Shown piece by piece: positions 18,439-30,866 of a stretch of 64,000 nt of DNA. The translations under genes were made by a program, and so were the position numbers. Origin of the DNA: Gnetum montanum (Eukaryota > Streptophyta > Gnetopsida > Gnetales > Gnetaceae); assembly GCA_015680685.1 (NCBI GenBank), contig MNCI01030541.1, positions 207,632 through 271,631 on the forward strand, read 5' to 3'. The notes below the pieces were generated by a model that did no database searches, was not told the DNA's origin, and worked only from the letters and a program-made list of their open reading frames with translations. The stretch's first letter is position 1. Every line of letters starts with the position of its first letter.

Positions 18439-20023
18439 TAGGGGGTCAAACGGGACAATAAGCAGGAACGAGAGTGACAGCGAGGGTGAGCTCGATGCAC
18501 AGGGAGGCATGGATGAGGTTGGCTTGGGTGGTTCAGGTGGTGCAGGTAGGAACCCTAGTGCTGGCAATGCGACGGGCAACATGCTGATGTATGGGGGACT
18601 ACGAATTCAAAGGGGACAGGCAGTGTTGGTGAGGCATCAGCATTGGGGGTGAGGGGGCTTGGAGGCACCCACTATCTAGGGCCCTGAGGTCGGAGGTATT
18701 GAGGGATGCATTCAGGAGGAGGGGTCAATGAGGTTGAGGACTGCGACCATTCCCAATGAGGGGATCCAAACATTGGAGTGTAGTCTCATCGGAAAGTTTG
18801 TCTCGGCGGGTGCAAGCCTTGAACTAGAGGTGGTCCGCAAATGGGTGGCAATACAATGGTGTTTCTGTCCAATGGTGGTACACAGCCTCCCTAGGAACCT
18901 ATTATTGTTCATTTTTCAGATGACATCTGACAAGGATAGGTTCTTCTAAGAGGGCCCTAGGGTTGGCCTTAACACAAGGGCGGCCAGGGCACATAAGGAT
19001 CCCGATTTGTTCTCTCAAGCCTTGATTTGGATCCAGCTGTCTAGGATCCCTTGGGAGATGTGGACCTTGGCCTTCCTACAGGCATTTGCAAGATTCTTTC
19101 AGGGAGTTTATCTCATTTGATAAACCCACAACATCCTTGGAGAGGATGGGTTATGCATGTTTTTGTGTCTAGCAGTCCCTTGCATAGATTTGGTTCATGA
19201 GGTTGTCCTTGACCTTCCGATAGTGGAGGAGAGGGTTCATGTCGAGTATGAGAACGTGGTGGTTGATGCCCTTGCGGGACAATGCCCCCCATAGGGACCT
19301 TGTGGGGTGCGCAGGAAGGGAGGTCATGTGGAAGCGAACTGTCAAGCAACCTTCAATGTTGGGGGTCAAAAAACCACGAAGGATGGCTAGAAGGTTNNNN
19401 NNNNNNNNNNNNNNNNNNNNNNNNNNNNNNNNNNNNNNNNNNNNNNNNNTCTTGTTCAAGGTGTGTCATTACACCCTTCTGGGAAGGGTGCTCCTATAGG
19501 CCCTCAAAAGAAAGGGTCTAAGCTAATTCATCACAAGGAGAGTTGTGCCTAGAAGAAGGGCAAGGGGCATGCCCAAGTGGGGTTGGGGAAGTTGCCCCAC
19601 AACCCAAAGGAGAAGGTGACATCAACTGTCATGCAAAATGGGGCAGATTTTGGGACGAGGGAGCTGGAGGTGGTGCCTCCAAGGTTGCCTACTCGAGTGG
19701 GCTCTTAGTCCCTTTGAAGGCCTCTGGTTGCTCCAGTTAGGGAGGAGGGGCTTCCCCCTCGCCCCCTCCCTACCCACCCCACCCCACACCCCTTGGAGGG
19801 ATGGGTGTCTATCCTCTGGGGGAGCCCCATGCCATCTATGGCAAAAATTACATAGGGTAGTGCAACACCAGAAGGGGGTTTTCCAATCTCTCCAAATTCA
19901 ACCAAGGTCAAGCAACCACCAAGCCTTGTGTCCCGATCAAAGAAGGCACAAACAAAGGTTGACCTAGGGGTCCAAAAGACTATCCAAGAAGTCTACAAAA
20001 AACAATCTTCAGGTAAACCATGA
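18439..20023 (+). pseudogene. LINE G ORF1 (DUF4283), decayed, with a 53-bp N gap
   Basis: The Gly/Asp-rich N-terminus is followed by DUF4283 signatures: TLECSLIGKFVSAGASLELE near 18770, LLLFIFQMTSDKDRFF near 18900, IPWEMW near 19047 and VLDLPIVEERVHVEYENVVV near 19210. A knuckle-like segment with the pattern C-G-V...G-G-H-V-E-A-N-C lies near 19300-19345. Ns cover 19397-19449. The ORF ends VYKKQSSGKP-stop, the TGA overlapping the ORF2 ATG (ATGA at 20020-20023). Several stops and shifts are present. Confidence 0.8.
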
Positions 20024-21047
20024 GAATCCTCTCATGGAATTATAAGGGGCAAGGTACCCCCTACAATGCAATACCCTCAAGGAAATGGTTCGAAGAGAAT
20101 GTTGTGATATTGTTTATTTACATGACTAAGTTGCAACAGCACGAATGTCATTGGCTGTGTTGGTTGCATTGGAACACATTTTGTGGGTTGTCTAGGGAGA
20201 GCTAGGGGATTGGTGTCTTTGTCTTGTTTGCCTTTTGATATGGTGGATGCTTCCACATGGAGCATCACTATCTTTTTCAATCAACCAGGTATCTGGATCA
20301 CAAATTTCTATGGCCCTCAACAATCAGAGGAGTAGCTTCATGAGTTGTAGAGGATTGCTCTAACCCTCGATAGATGAAAGTGGATCTTGGTTGGGAATTT
20401 CAACCAAAGGTTGTATGGTTGGGAGAAATCTAACAATGGAACACAGGAGCCTCCTAGGCTTTTCTTAAGTTTTCTTGAAGTGCATGGGCTGGTGGATCTA
20501 GATATTAGGGGTTTCCAATTCACGTGGAGTAATTGCAAACAAGGAAGAGACTAATTGTTGGCCAGGATTGATGATGTCTAGGTGGGATTAGGCTTACTCC
20601 TGGATCAGGAGGTGTTTGTTCTGGGGTAAGGAGCAGGTGGCCTTTGACCATAGGCCGCAGTTATGCCAAGTTGGTCCCTTGAAGTTGGGAAGGCCAACCC
20701 CTTTCAAATTCAAGCATTTTTTGGTTGACTAAGTCATGGTTGAAATCGTTAGTCGAAGAGATTTGGAAAGAATATCCTTTAGCTTCTGGCCCCTGTGATT
20801 TTCTGAAGCAAGGTATGACCTTGCTTAAGTAGAGCACTGAAGTTTGAGGATAAGTACCTTTTTCAGTCCTACCAGGGGAAGCTCTTGAAATGATTAGCAG
20901 TGATATAGAAGGGGAAGGAACTAAGCCATGAGTTGGAGGATACTGAGGGGGAGGTGATGGTAGCACTCCAGAATTTAGACAAGGAAGAGAAAACCTATTG
21001 GAGGCAGCACAGTCGGGCATGTTGGCTTTGGAAGAGGAATCGGAATA
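20020..21047 (+). pseudogene. LINE G ORF2, endonuclease part
   Basis: Starts MRILSWNYKGQGTPY at 20020. Later segments show TKLQQHECHWL near 20130, ITNFYGPQQ near 20297, LVGNFNQRLYGW near 20390 (Asp of GDFN changed to Asn), FTWSN near 20520 and a decayed FDHRP near 20645. Many TAG stops are present. It is cut by LINE H at 21047. Confidence 0.75.
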
Positions 21048-21389
21048 CTAGTGCACAAATTCAAGGGGGGGAAGGGAAATCCCCTAAACACCGATCCCCT
21101 CGATAACCCGCATCACTATCCATATTACCCCCCTTCCTTGGTAATCCACAAGGGTAGACATTCTTTAAATTGAAACCATGGACAGGCTACTACCCATTGT
21201 CAACACAAAATTCCATGCTTGAACATCCAGAGAAACACCTAGCCAGAGGCCCCACCACACGCTTAAACACCAAAAATGTTGCCGAAAGAAGGAAACCAAA
21301 CCAAAAAACCCATTTCTAAAAGTAGGAAATCAATCGTCATTAAAGTCAAAGAGGCAAATGGGTACAAGCACAAGTGGCCTATTCCTGAC

Positions 21390-24300
21390 AATGAATCATA
21401 TCTAAAACTGCCCGGTGCCTTTCAGAGTTCACAAAGGCAACAGCCTCCTAGAATGTCTTGAAAGCCACTACCCTTCTAGCAACCTATGCCAGGATCCCCT
21501 CCTTATCCAAATGGAGCTCCTGCCCTTGATGTCTAATGTGCCTCTACAGAGAACTCCAAGGTGCTTCCCTCCTAATATCTAGACCTACATAAGGGCATCA
21601 CCCTTGCTGCAACCACATACGAACACTACTCATATGTAGCATCCAGTCTCTGTTGTTTTTGTGTCTCCTTCTTCACCTCCCTTTCTCTGTGTTCCCACTT
21701 TGCTTGTTCCAACCTTTCCTTCTCCCGAGCCTACTCCTACAGCTGGTGATGAATTGCCATTCGCAACTTTGCCTCAAGCTTTTCACGAGCAACAACATCA
21801 GCCAGGTCCTGTTGAAGACCCTCCTTCCTAGCCGTGTTAAGGACATTACATTCAGCCTCTTCCAGATGTTGTTGAAAAGCCACCTCTCTCTTGGCCCACC
21901 TGTGCTCCCAATGAGTCCTCTCTTCTTCAACCCCCATTTCCACAAAAGTCGCCAAAAGCACATTCAAACTAGGACACCTAGCTTCCAACGTTTCCCCACC
22001 CTCAACAACCGCCTGAGACCCCCTATGTTGCAAAACCACTAGCTCTTAAGGGGACAAAACCACCTCCTCAACCTCCTAGGTAGAAACCCCCCCATCCGCC
22101 TCAAAATCACTACACAGTTCCATAAAAATCAATAGCTTGCTTAGGGTCCTCCACCTACTATACACAGTCCAAACCATACTACCTCTCATTGTTAATCAAG
22201 AAGAATATGCCTTCATCCAAAGCGCCAGTATTAATCCAAAGTGCCTTCCCCGACGCCCCCGATGCAACATATCGAGAAAAAATTGAGGCACATTCATCAT
22301 ATGACCCAAACACAGGCAACACATTATGTTGAAATGTAAACCCTGCAGTTTAGAAACATTTCCCAATTGAACAAAAAACTGCTCAATGAGATCAACATCT
22401 ACCTAACATAATCCCGAAAGCGATGACTTCAAAACTTCCTAGATTCCTGTCTTTGGAACAAGCCCAGGAAAAAATAGTTTTGCATCCTACAGGCCATTAC
22501 CAGTGGCCGATATAATCTCACCCACCACCGGAATGCCCAAGCAAGCTACAACCAAAGCTTCAATCAACTGAATTTCCACCCCGTGGAACAGTGTAGCATC
22601 CCCTACCTAATTGGCAAAGAAACCATCATCTTCCAAGCCCACTTCATTGTGTAACCTGGGCAAGAAAACATCCCAACCAATCCGCACCACAAGCCACCAT
22701 AGCGCCTCATTTTTCTGATATCCTTCGCAGGGGGGTTCAAATGGGGGTTCAAATGTCGATGTAACCTCCACCATCACCCACGCTTCCTTCCAAAGATGAG
22801 ATTCTTTAGCTACAATCTATGCCGGTGGAGGCAATTGCTTCCCCTTGAAAATGTGGAAATTCCAAGCCCTCCACAAGGACCTCATAATAGCCGTAGCTCT
22901 GATATTTCTATTCAACTTCCAATGCCTCAAATTAGCCTCATGTAATACCCTAACAAAAAAGGCACATTCATATATAAAGTACACCATCGTCTCATTGCCT
23001 TCCATGCAGAGTGGACGCGTGTCTATGACCTCAACCCCCTGCAATGCAGTGCCACCCTAATGGGAATGGCACTATGGTTAATCAACCAAACAAAAGCCTT
23101 AATTTTCTCAAGTAAGAACCCCTTCTAGAGGCCTTTCCACACTCAAAGCGTGAGGTACCAATTCATGATTAGTTGCTTCAAAGTGGTCCCCATCGACCCC
23201 ATTTGATGCATGTGATTGGCATGTCAATAAAGTGCACACCACACGTAGGAATCATTCGAACCAACATCCAATCTCTAATATTTATTTTGCATAATAATAA
23301 TCCAATGCACTACGAATTGATCAGCTCGAAACCTATGAAGCAATTGTTGGTAACTCATATCAAGCTTATCCTGAAACCTATAAATCCCCAAACCCCCTAC
23401 TTGTTTCGGCCTGGCAATATTCTTCTATTTCACCAAGTGCACATGGTTGCCCCCTTTTCCCCCAATTGAAGTAAAATTTTGTACAATTTGATCTATTTTG
23501 GTAGTAATCGCAGCAAGGGAAGAAGCCACCGAAGCAACATATCTAGCCATGGCCGCTAGAACTGAAAAGGCTAGTAAAGCATGACTTACCCAAGTCAAAA
23601 ATCGGTAGGTCAAGTGATCCACCTGCTTGTAGAGTTTTTCAAGCATCCATGCCCAAGACTTCTTCCTATGCCAATGGTTTAGCAACAATCCCAAGTAAAC
23701 GTCTTCATTAGAGCCCGAGAGAACTCCAAGCTCTTGAATGATCAACCACTGAACCCTACTATCAATGTTAAGCAAATGGATCATTGACTTCATCCTATTA
23801 ATATTTAGACCAAGCTCCCTTGTCTTACTCTCTATTAACTGCCATCGCCTGTGGAACAACCACCCTCGAAAAAAAATAGTATCATTTGCATAATGGTCTA
23901 CCAAGCATCACGCTCTAGCAATTTATAGACCCCCCCCACCCCCTCCATCTCACAGTAAGCCTGCATCAAGTCCATAACAAGAATAAAGAGCAAAGGCAAC
24001 AAAGGATCACCCTGTCTCAACCCCCTCCCTGGAGACGAAAACACCCATAATTCCCTTCCACACCCCCCACCCCCCACCTTCCCGATCTAAAGAGAAATCG
24101 CTAGACAATTAAATATGAATACACAAATTAACAAAAGTTGGCTAGAAACCCTTCTGCAATATAATTTCCTACAATACCTCCCACGACACTGTATTGTAAG
24201 CTTTGGAAATATCCAATTTCAAGCACATACTAGGAACCTTTGTAGTTCTCAACGAATGAAGGACTTGTTGTACCAATAAAATCTGATCTTCGATGTCCTA

Positions 24301-25902
24301 ACTTTTAACGAAACCTACCTGTTGTGGCCCCACCAGCCACAAAATTAATGACACTAACCATACAACCAACATTTTTGAAAAAAGACAAATGAGGGTGTTG
24401 CAAACACCAATTGGGCGAAAATGTGCAGGTTCAATCAACAACTTCAACTTTGGGATAAAAACAATACGAGAACAATTTCTCTCTTTTCAAACTTGTTGCC
24501 CCCACAACATCTCATTAAACAAATCTAGTAGATTAGGCCCCATCACATCACTAAAACCTTGAAAGAATTCACTCAACCACCCATCTAGCCTCAAGGCTTA
24601 CCCTACTTTCATAAAGCTCAAGGTCGCCTCCAACTCCCTTTTGGACAAAGACACCAAAAGACCAATATTATCCTCAAAAATGAGAACCTTATCAATATGG
24701 ATAGAAATCAATCTTACCAGTTGGTGCTGCCAAATCTAGGACCAGTAATCAAGAAGCACCTATGCAATTTGCTTCTCCTCGGTCATTCCCTATCCTTGCA
24801 TCACAAGGCTATCAATTTTCTTCTCTTGGCGAGCTGACTACACCGCAGCAAAGAAAAAATAGGTATTTCGATCTCCACCCTTCAACCATTGAACATGGCC
24901 TGAATGTCTCAGTACGCCTCCTCAACATCTAAATTCTGGAGGGCAGCCAAAGCTTCCCACTCTGCCATGTCCATATCTCTTCCTAACTCTTACTCTACCT
25001 GAATGTTCGCAAGCTTAATCAAAAGCACCTTTATCATGAAACGAAAAGAAAATGTCTTCCTTCTTCTTTGCTTGCAACACCCACTTCAGCTGAAGCAAAT
25101 CCTCTATCAAAACCTCTCTATGGTCAACCTGTTCCAAATAAGAGCTCCAAATATCTTCCACCAAAGGCCATAGCCATGGTTTCTAGGAGCCAAAATCTTT
25201 CGAATCTAAACAAGATAGCTTGTCCAAGACCCCTCTTCCCAATGTAGTAGAGTAGCCAATGATGATCAAAAGTCATCCACTCTTTCCCAATCACCTCCAC
25301 AGCTGATGCAACAGAAAATGGGAGCTAACCCACACCCTATCAATCATGGTCATTACCAGATCATTGCCCTTCCATCGGTTACTATATGTGTATTGACAAC
25401 CTTTAACCTCCAGGTCCACCAACTCCTGAGTAGCCAAGAAATCTAGAAAACATTGAGCCCCTGGAGGCTCCTGATTACCACCATCGAATTTATTCCATTC
25501 GTATAACTACTGAATGAAATCCCCAACCAAGATCCACTGGAGTTTATCCTAGACCAGCAGCCCAATCTAGTGCAATTCATGTATCTGGTCCTCCCAACAT
25601 TAACCATAGAAGTTAGTGAGCTAAATGTCCCCATCTCATGAGAAAACAGTCATACTCCAAGTTGAGTTGTCAATAACATCAAACGGCCATTTCAACAAGA
25701 AGGCCAAGCCTTCAACCCTCCCCCGACTCCCAACTAGTTGCACCTTCCATCCCTACCAATGCAACCAATGGCCTTCCTACAACTGAATTTTTGTTTCCTA
25801 TAAGCAAACAATGTCATAATTCTCCTAATGTACCATATCCTTTAGGATATTTCATTTGAAGGGAGTACACTACCCCCTACAATTCCATGATAGCAACCTC
25901 AT
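21390..25902 (-). pseudogene. LINE H ORF2: endonuclease, reverse transcriptase, coiled coil, HLD J-like module
   Basis: Starts MRLLSWNCRG at 25902. Reading downward: LVGDF near 25530, IDRVWVSS near 25345, GDRNTYFFFAA near 24860, LKLDISKAYNTVSW near 24210, then YAND at 23892-23881 (first catalytic Asp changed to Asn). MARYVASVASSLAAITTKID follows near 23540 and a zinc-tail-like segment near 23000. The coiled coil at 22039-21740 (EERTHWEHRWAKREVAFQQH, EAECNVLNTARKEGLQQDL) stays open for 100 codons. The J-like module reads CPYVGLDIRREAPWSSL, then ELHLDKEG with HLD at plus 21505-21513, FVNSERHRAVLDM and C-A-C. TAG dominates among the stops. Confidence 0.8.
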
Positions 25903-27323
25903 GTCCTGCTGGAAGTGCATTTTTTGTAAACTCCCTTGGGGGTTGTTTGAACCCCCAAATCAATCTCTAACTGCATCTATTTTGAGAAAGATGCTGCACC
26001 CGACAATTGCCCGACATGACCATGGTCGAACAAGACAAGGAAGGTAGGGCACTCCTCCCCCCCCCCCCCCCCCCCCCTTTTCCCAACCATCTCAACCATT
26101 GACGACAAAGGTCCACCTCTTGCCACCAATACCCAATCACCGATCGAAGGCAGCTACACCCCCACCCGTTTGTTATCTCCCCCTGGAGTGGCTAGCAATC
26201 CAAGTGACGTCCCAGCAACATCATCCTTGCATCCTTCCTCCACCACTGCTATTGCCGACACAGACATCATTGTCTAGGTCTCCTCTAGCAGCCATGCATC
26301 AACTTTTACAAGTTCCTATCATAGCATCTCCCACTCAACTACATTGACAATCATCTTGACCACCCCGTCACCCCCTTGCCTCGATAGGACCTCACCAAAA
26401 ATAACTAGATCTACACCAACCACTAAACCCCCAAGAGGGACCCGCAGAGCCCTACCTTTGCGCATCATAGGCTTCCAACTGTCATCTTATATGGTGGCCT
26501 AGATTCTTTTGGCCAAGCTCCTATTGGACCCTACAATCCTTTGTCAAATGCCCTTGCTTTCCATAGGTCCCATAGCTTGTTGGTGGCATAACCCTTTTGG
26601 CACCCCCTGGAACTACAACCACATTCTCATATTCTATGATAACCTTTTCCTCCCTCGTGGGGAGGACCAGTGTAATCTCCTTGATCAAATCTTTCAAGGA
26701 TAGTAACCTCCAAATGCAAAACCTAGCAAAACCCAACTACTCCCTAGCCCCCGTACACCAGTCAAAACAAATAAATTCTCCAAAGAACCTGATCAAGGTT
26801 TTAAGAAAATCTAAAGTCCAAAACTCCCATAGGATCCACAAAAGCCAGATCTAGATAGGGGCCCTGGCAAAAAGGTTTGGGTCATAGTGTACACCTAGAT
26901 GCTAGTGGATCAGGGCTAGACCCCTTGCCCCAAAATACCACGAAATATGAGTTAAAACCCAATCCCTCTCTTCCGCAAGTGAAAAGAAGCAACTTCTCTA
27001 GGAGGCTGCACACCTCCACACTACAAAAGCTCCAATGAACAGCCACCCACTTTTGAACCAAATCGAAATCGAGACCAACGCCCGTAGAAATGAGCTTCCC
27101 TATCAAACTCAACTCAACAGCTTTGATCCCCTCCACAGGTGACCCCTTGATGTGTACGTGCATCGAACCCTCCCCCGCTCACAAGCATCGATCCCACCCA
27201 TCCTAGGGCACCAAGCAACCCCTTAACTAGACCCAACGCCTGCCCCCCCCCCCCAACCGCATCTCCACCCTCTGCTCTCCCTGAGTTCCTACCCATCTCA
27301 CTTCCATCTCTCTTTGGTTGCAC
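25899..27323 (-). pseudogene. LINE H ORF1 (DUF4283 plus zinc knuckle), decayed
   Basis: An initial Met at 27323 is followed by a Gly-rich N-terminus. DUF4283 pieces lie at 27163-26880 (AVELSLIGKLISTG, SLLEKLLLFTC) and 26736-26521 (MGFARFCIWRLLSLKDLIKE, LVLPTREEKVIIEYEN), ending in a knuckle of the form x-G-T-Y-G-K-Q-G-H-L-T-K-D-C. The first Cys is replaced by Tyr. The final residues ...VYKKCTSSRT end at TGA overlapping the ORF2 ATG (plus-strand 25899-25902). Stops and frameshifts are frequent. Confidence 0.78.
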
Positions 27324-27330
27324 ATGGAGA

Positions 27331-30300
27331 TTTGAACCTTATGCTATGCTATTTTTGGGGTAGGTTTAACAAGAAATTAACTGTTCCCAGCTGGTTCTTA
27401 TTCTGAAAATAGCTAATGCTTCAAGTCCTACTCATTTTTGGGCAATTGGGGTGTGTAACACCCTACTTTGCTTGTTCACAAAAATGCTGGTGGTCAACAT
27501 GGGACCCCTAATGCCACAATTGGTGGGGGAGCAACAAGCAAGTTTCGTCAAGGAGAGGTACATCTAGGACCAAATTATTTTGGTGCAGGAGGTGTGGACG
27601 ACTAGGTATCCGATTATGTGCCTGAAGCTTGATATTACAAAGGCTTATGATATTGTTTCTTGGCACACCATCTAGGAAATCATGATGAGGAAAGGGTCCC
27701 ACCCCCATTTTGTTGACCTTTGTCTACATATTTAGGCATCTAGATCCTTCTCTCTAGACTTGGAGGGGAGGGTTTGGGGGGTTCTCCTCCACGGGAAGGG
27801 GGTTACGCCAAGGGGACCTTTTATTGCCATATCTTTTTATATTGGTGGTGGACACTATGTGCGCCTACTATATGGTAGAGGGGATTAGAGGTGTGGATAT
27901 AGGGGGTGTGCATTGCCTGGTAGAACATTATGCTAATAACACCATTTTGTTTTTTTGGGCGGCGATGTCCCAGGCACTTAAGATAAATAAGGTGCTTCAA
28001 CGAATGGGTGAGGAGCTCGGATTGGAAATTAATCAAGGTAAATCTGTGATTCACCTCCTAAACACTGATGCCAAAGTTCAGAGTCGGGTTGTGCAGTTGA
28101 TAGGGATTTTGCCTAGGTCTACGGCCAATTGATATATTGGGCTTCCCCTATATTATGATTGGCATTGGAGGAATGCATTTTTTTTCTAGGTGGGGGCAAG
28201 GGGGGGCACGCGCCCGGGGGGGGGGTGGGGGTGGGTTGCACGGTGCAGGGGACACCTGCTTCGATGGATTCAAGATAGGATTGGGCATTGGACAACTTGA
28301 TTTTTGTCTCGAGCGAGGAGGGCGTTGTTGGCAAAGTTGGTGTTGTCTACCATTGCACACTACACCTCTTCAGCAGCCTTTCCTCTAGCAACTATCATTG
28401 AGCAGGTTGACTGGCTTATTCAAAACTTTACTTGGTCAAGAGGTAAAGGGGATAGCTAAATGCATTTGGTTGAGTGGGATCTGGTTGCTAGACCGAAGAA
28501 TGTTGGGGGGCTTGGCATTCTTCGATTCCAGGATGTGATTGCCATGGGGCATCAAGCGCTTCTCAATCGGCTCATACAATAGGACTCTCCCCAAGTTCAA
28601 TGGATTATACTCATGCATTGGAAGTACCAACCTTGGGAGGCTGCTAGGCAAGCTTCAAACATCTAGCAGGCTTAATGCTCACACGTGCGGGTGGTGGAGT
28701 TGGCAAGTTGTTTAAACACACAACCTAACCAGCTGATACGCCATAAATACTCGGAGATCAGGGGGTGGCAGTAACTATGGAAGGGGCAATTACCTGAAAA
28801 TATTAAAACATTTGTTTGGCTGACACATCATTTTGCGTTACCCATGTAGCATGAGTTACGATGACAAGGGATTAATGTGTGCACCACATGTCCACTTTGC
28901 ATGGCTGGATTGGAAACTATGGTGCATTTTGCTTCAAATTGTCCATTTTCATGCTGGGTGTGGCAGGTAGCAAATTTACGCACAGCGACTTGCCTTGACA
29001 ATGACTCTTAGGCATCGACAATTCCATGGGCTTTATGGAGGGTGCACAATTTTCTGGTTTTCAGGGAGGTGTTACTGCCACTGCCGACAGAGGTTGCTAC
29101 CATGGGGATTCAATTGTGAAGAGAGGCACATTTGGCTATGGGGATGACACCCACCTTTGAACCACCCTTTGAGGAATACCAAGAGTATCCCATACTATGG
29201 CGATTGGTGACAAGGGTGGGGTAGGCAGACGTGCTTAGCCTACTAAGGGGAGACCCTGACCTCAAAGATGGGCACCAACTAGATGGGAGACTCCACATTG
29301 TTTCAAGGGATCCGCATTGACCTCTATGAGGAGGCCATTGCGTGCTACCTCTAGATGCTGGCTTTGGGGGAGGAAGTCTCTTTAAGGGGGAGGGGGTTGC
29401 AAGATGTGTAGGAGTTTTATCCAGGGCCAATCCCCAAAATGAAGAGTGGCCAGGTGCCAAAGTCAAAACTAGAGCCACTATTTCAGAATGTGGTAGTCAT
29501 GGTGAATCGCTTTTTTGCGCATTCCGGTAACACTTTGAAATTGTTGAAGTTACATTTCACCCTCATGCATTGCCTACGCATGGAGTACTTGATTAATTAA
29601 CCTCAATTTTTTCGGGTCATTTTGTGTTGACAGAGGCAAGGGACCCATTTAGGTCTCATTTTAGCTTTGTAGAGGGTGACAAGAAAGGGGATCAGCATGC
29701 AGGGGCACAGGTCTTTTGTCCAGGTGGTGTACAGTCGAAAAAGGTTGCCTTGCACTCCTCTTATGATGGTGCAACTTTCCTTAGGGTTGGAGGACTTGCG
29801 TGAACCAAAGGGGGAGGCCTACGGTTGGAGGGGATTTCAGGGAATGACTTGAGGGGCAAATCGGGGGTGGGCGTTCACACCCCCATGAACAAAGGGAAGA
29901 TCGGTTGGCAACAACGTTTCGAGAGGAGGCAGCAGATGTGGAGGGTGAGGATTGGGTTCTGCCACTAACGATGTCAGTGTCTAGGGTGGTGGTGTGGGCA
30001 AGGGAGGAGGAATAGACGCTCTGGGAGGCTAGGTGGCACCCTTGGGAGGAGAAGTTCCAACAGCAAATTGAGGTTGCCAAGGAGAAGAAGATCCGCCAGG
30101 ATTTGGTGAAGATGGTGGCTCTACAAACACTATAGGAAAACCTCCAATAGCATATCAAAGAGGAGCTGCTAGAGGTGTGACTACAAAAGACATAGGAGAG
30201 GGAGGCGCAAGAACATCAGGCACTGGAGGAAATGGAGGTGGCCCAAATCCAACAACAACTAGATCAAACGCATGCAAACAGTGCACAGTCTTGGTTGTGT

Positions 30301-30548
30301 CAAGGGCATTGCCACTATGTCATAATGGGTATTGGGTGCAACGTGCCTTGGGAAGCGTTGAAAAGACATATCAAGAGGAGGGGGAAGGAGCTGCACCTTG
30401 ATAGAAAAGGAGATGCAGCAGAATGTGCAAGAAAGGTGGAAGCATTTAAAGACTTCCAGCAAGCTGCAATATTCATGGACATTGAACAGCATAGGGTTGT
30501 GTTGGATGCCATACGCAACCAAGAGCAGAACATTTGCCACTACTTGTG
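27331..30548 (+). pseudogene. LINE G ORF2 right half with HLD J-like module
   Basis: Reverse transcriptase: LVGEQQASFVKERYI near 27520, CLKLDITKAYDIVSW near 27620, and YANN at 27929-27940, where both catalytic Asp codons read Asn (AAT, AAC). The extension domain starts near 29230 (SLLRGDPDLKDG). The coiled coil spans 30000-30260, with many Glu/Gln codons and several TAG stops. The J-like module covers 30291-30540: GHCHYVIMGIGCNVPWEALK, KELHLDRKG with HLD at 30394-30402, FKDFQQAAIFMDIEQHRVVL, NICHYL. The terminal C-x-C is reduced to one Cys. G-rich stretches near 28200 disturb the frame. Confidence 0.8.
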
Positions 30549-30866
30549 ATGTCCTTATCGTTTATAGAAGGGTTGGCGATTTTGGGGTCCATGCATCATT
30601 GACTTTGGGTTTTGTCTATTTGTTTCGAATCTGATAGGGGTGGTGTGGTCTGAAGAGCCCAGGGGGTGACAAGCATGCTCAATTTTGTAATGGGGAGGTC
30701 AGGGGGTGAATTTGGGCCCCCTCTGTATTTTGACATATTGGAATCATTGGAGATATGTTGGGGATTGATGGGAGAGGCCTCCCCTATTTTTTGGGGGCTA
30801 TTTCACTTTCTTGTAATCTTATTGTAAATTTGATTTCTGATTAATACATCCTGAATTTTTCCGAAA
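27331..30866 (+). mobile_element. LINE G, right part (reverse transcriptase to 3' end)
   Basis: Resumes in the reverse transcriptase finger region (INCSQLVLILKIA near 27370), continues through motif A (CLKLDITKAYDIVSW near 27620), an altered YANN (27929-27940), the zinc tail near 28790-28960, the extension domain, coiled coil and J-like module, and ends CCGAAAAAAA at the copia LTR. The right target duplication is AAAAAGGGGTGTTGA (30867-30881). Confidence 0.82.

Larger units (their letters stand above)
18439..21047 (+). mobile_element. LINE G, left part (ORF1 and start of ORF2)
   Basis: A forward LINE inserted in the copia E right LTR. It holds ORF1 with DUF4283 and the endonuclease, and breaks off at about 21047 just after the ORF2 segment ...EEKTYWRQHSR, where reverse LINE H begins. 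The right part resumes at about 27331. Compared with copy J, about 400 bp of ORF2 between the two halves are missing, so either a deletion accompanied H or the two halves come from different copies. Confidence 0.8.
21048..27330 (-). mobile_element. LINE H, near full-length reverse-oriented copy inside LINE G
   Basis: Reads 27330 to 21048 on the minus strand. ORF1 with DUF4283 and CCHC knuckle spans 27323-25899, then ORF2 follows with endonuclease, reverse transcriptase (YAND at 23892-23881), zinc-binding tail near 22900-23150, coiled coil (22040-21650), J-like module (21590-21390) and a 3' region ending near 21048-21090. It is the innermost member of a three-deep nest (copia E, then LINE G, then LINE H). 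A clear target duplication was not identified. Confidence 0.82.
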
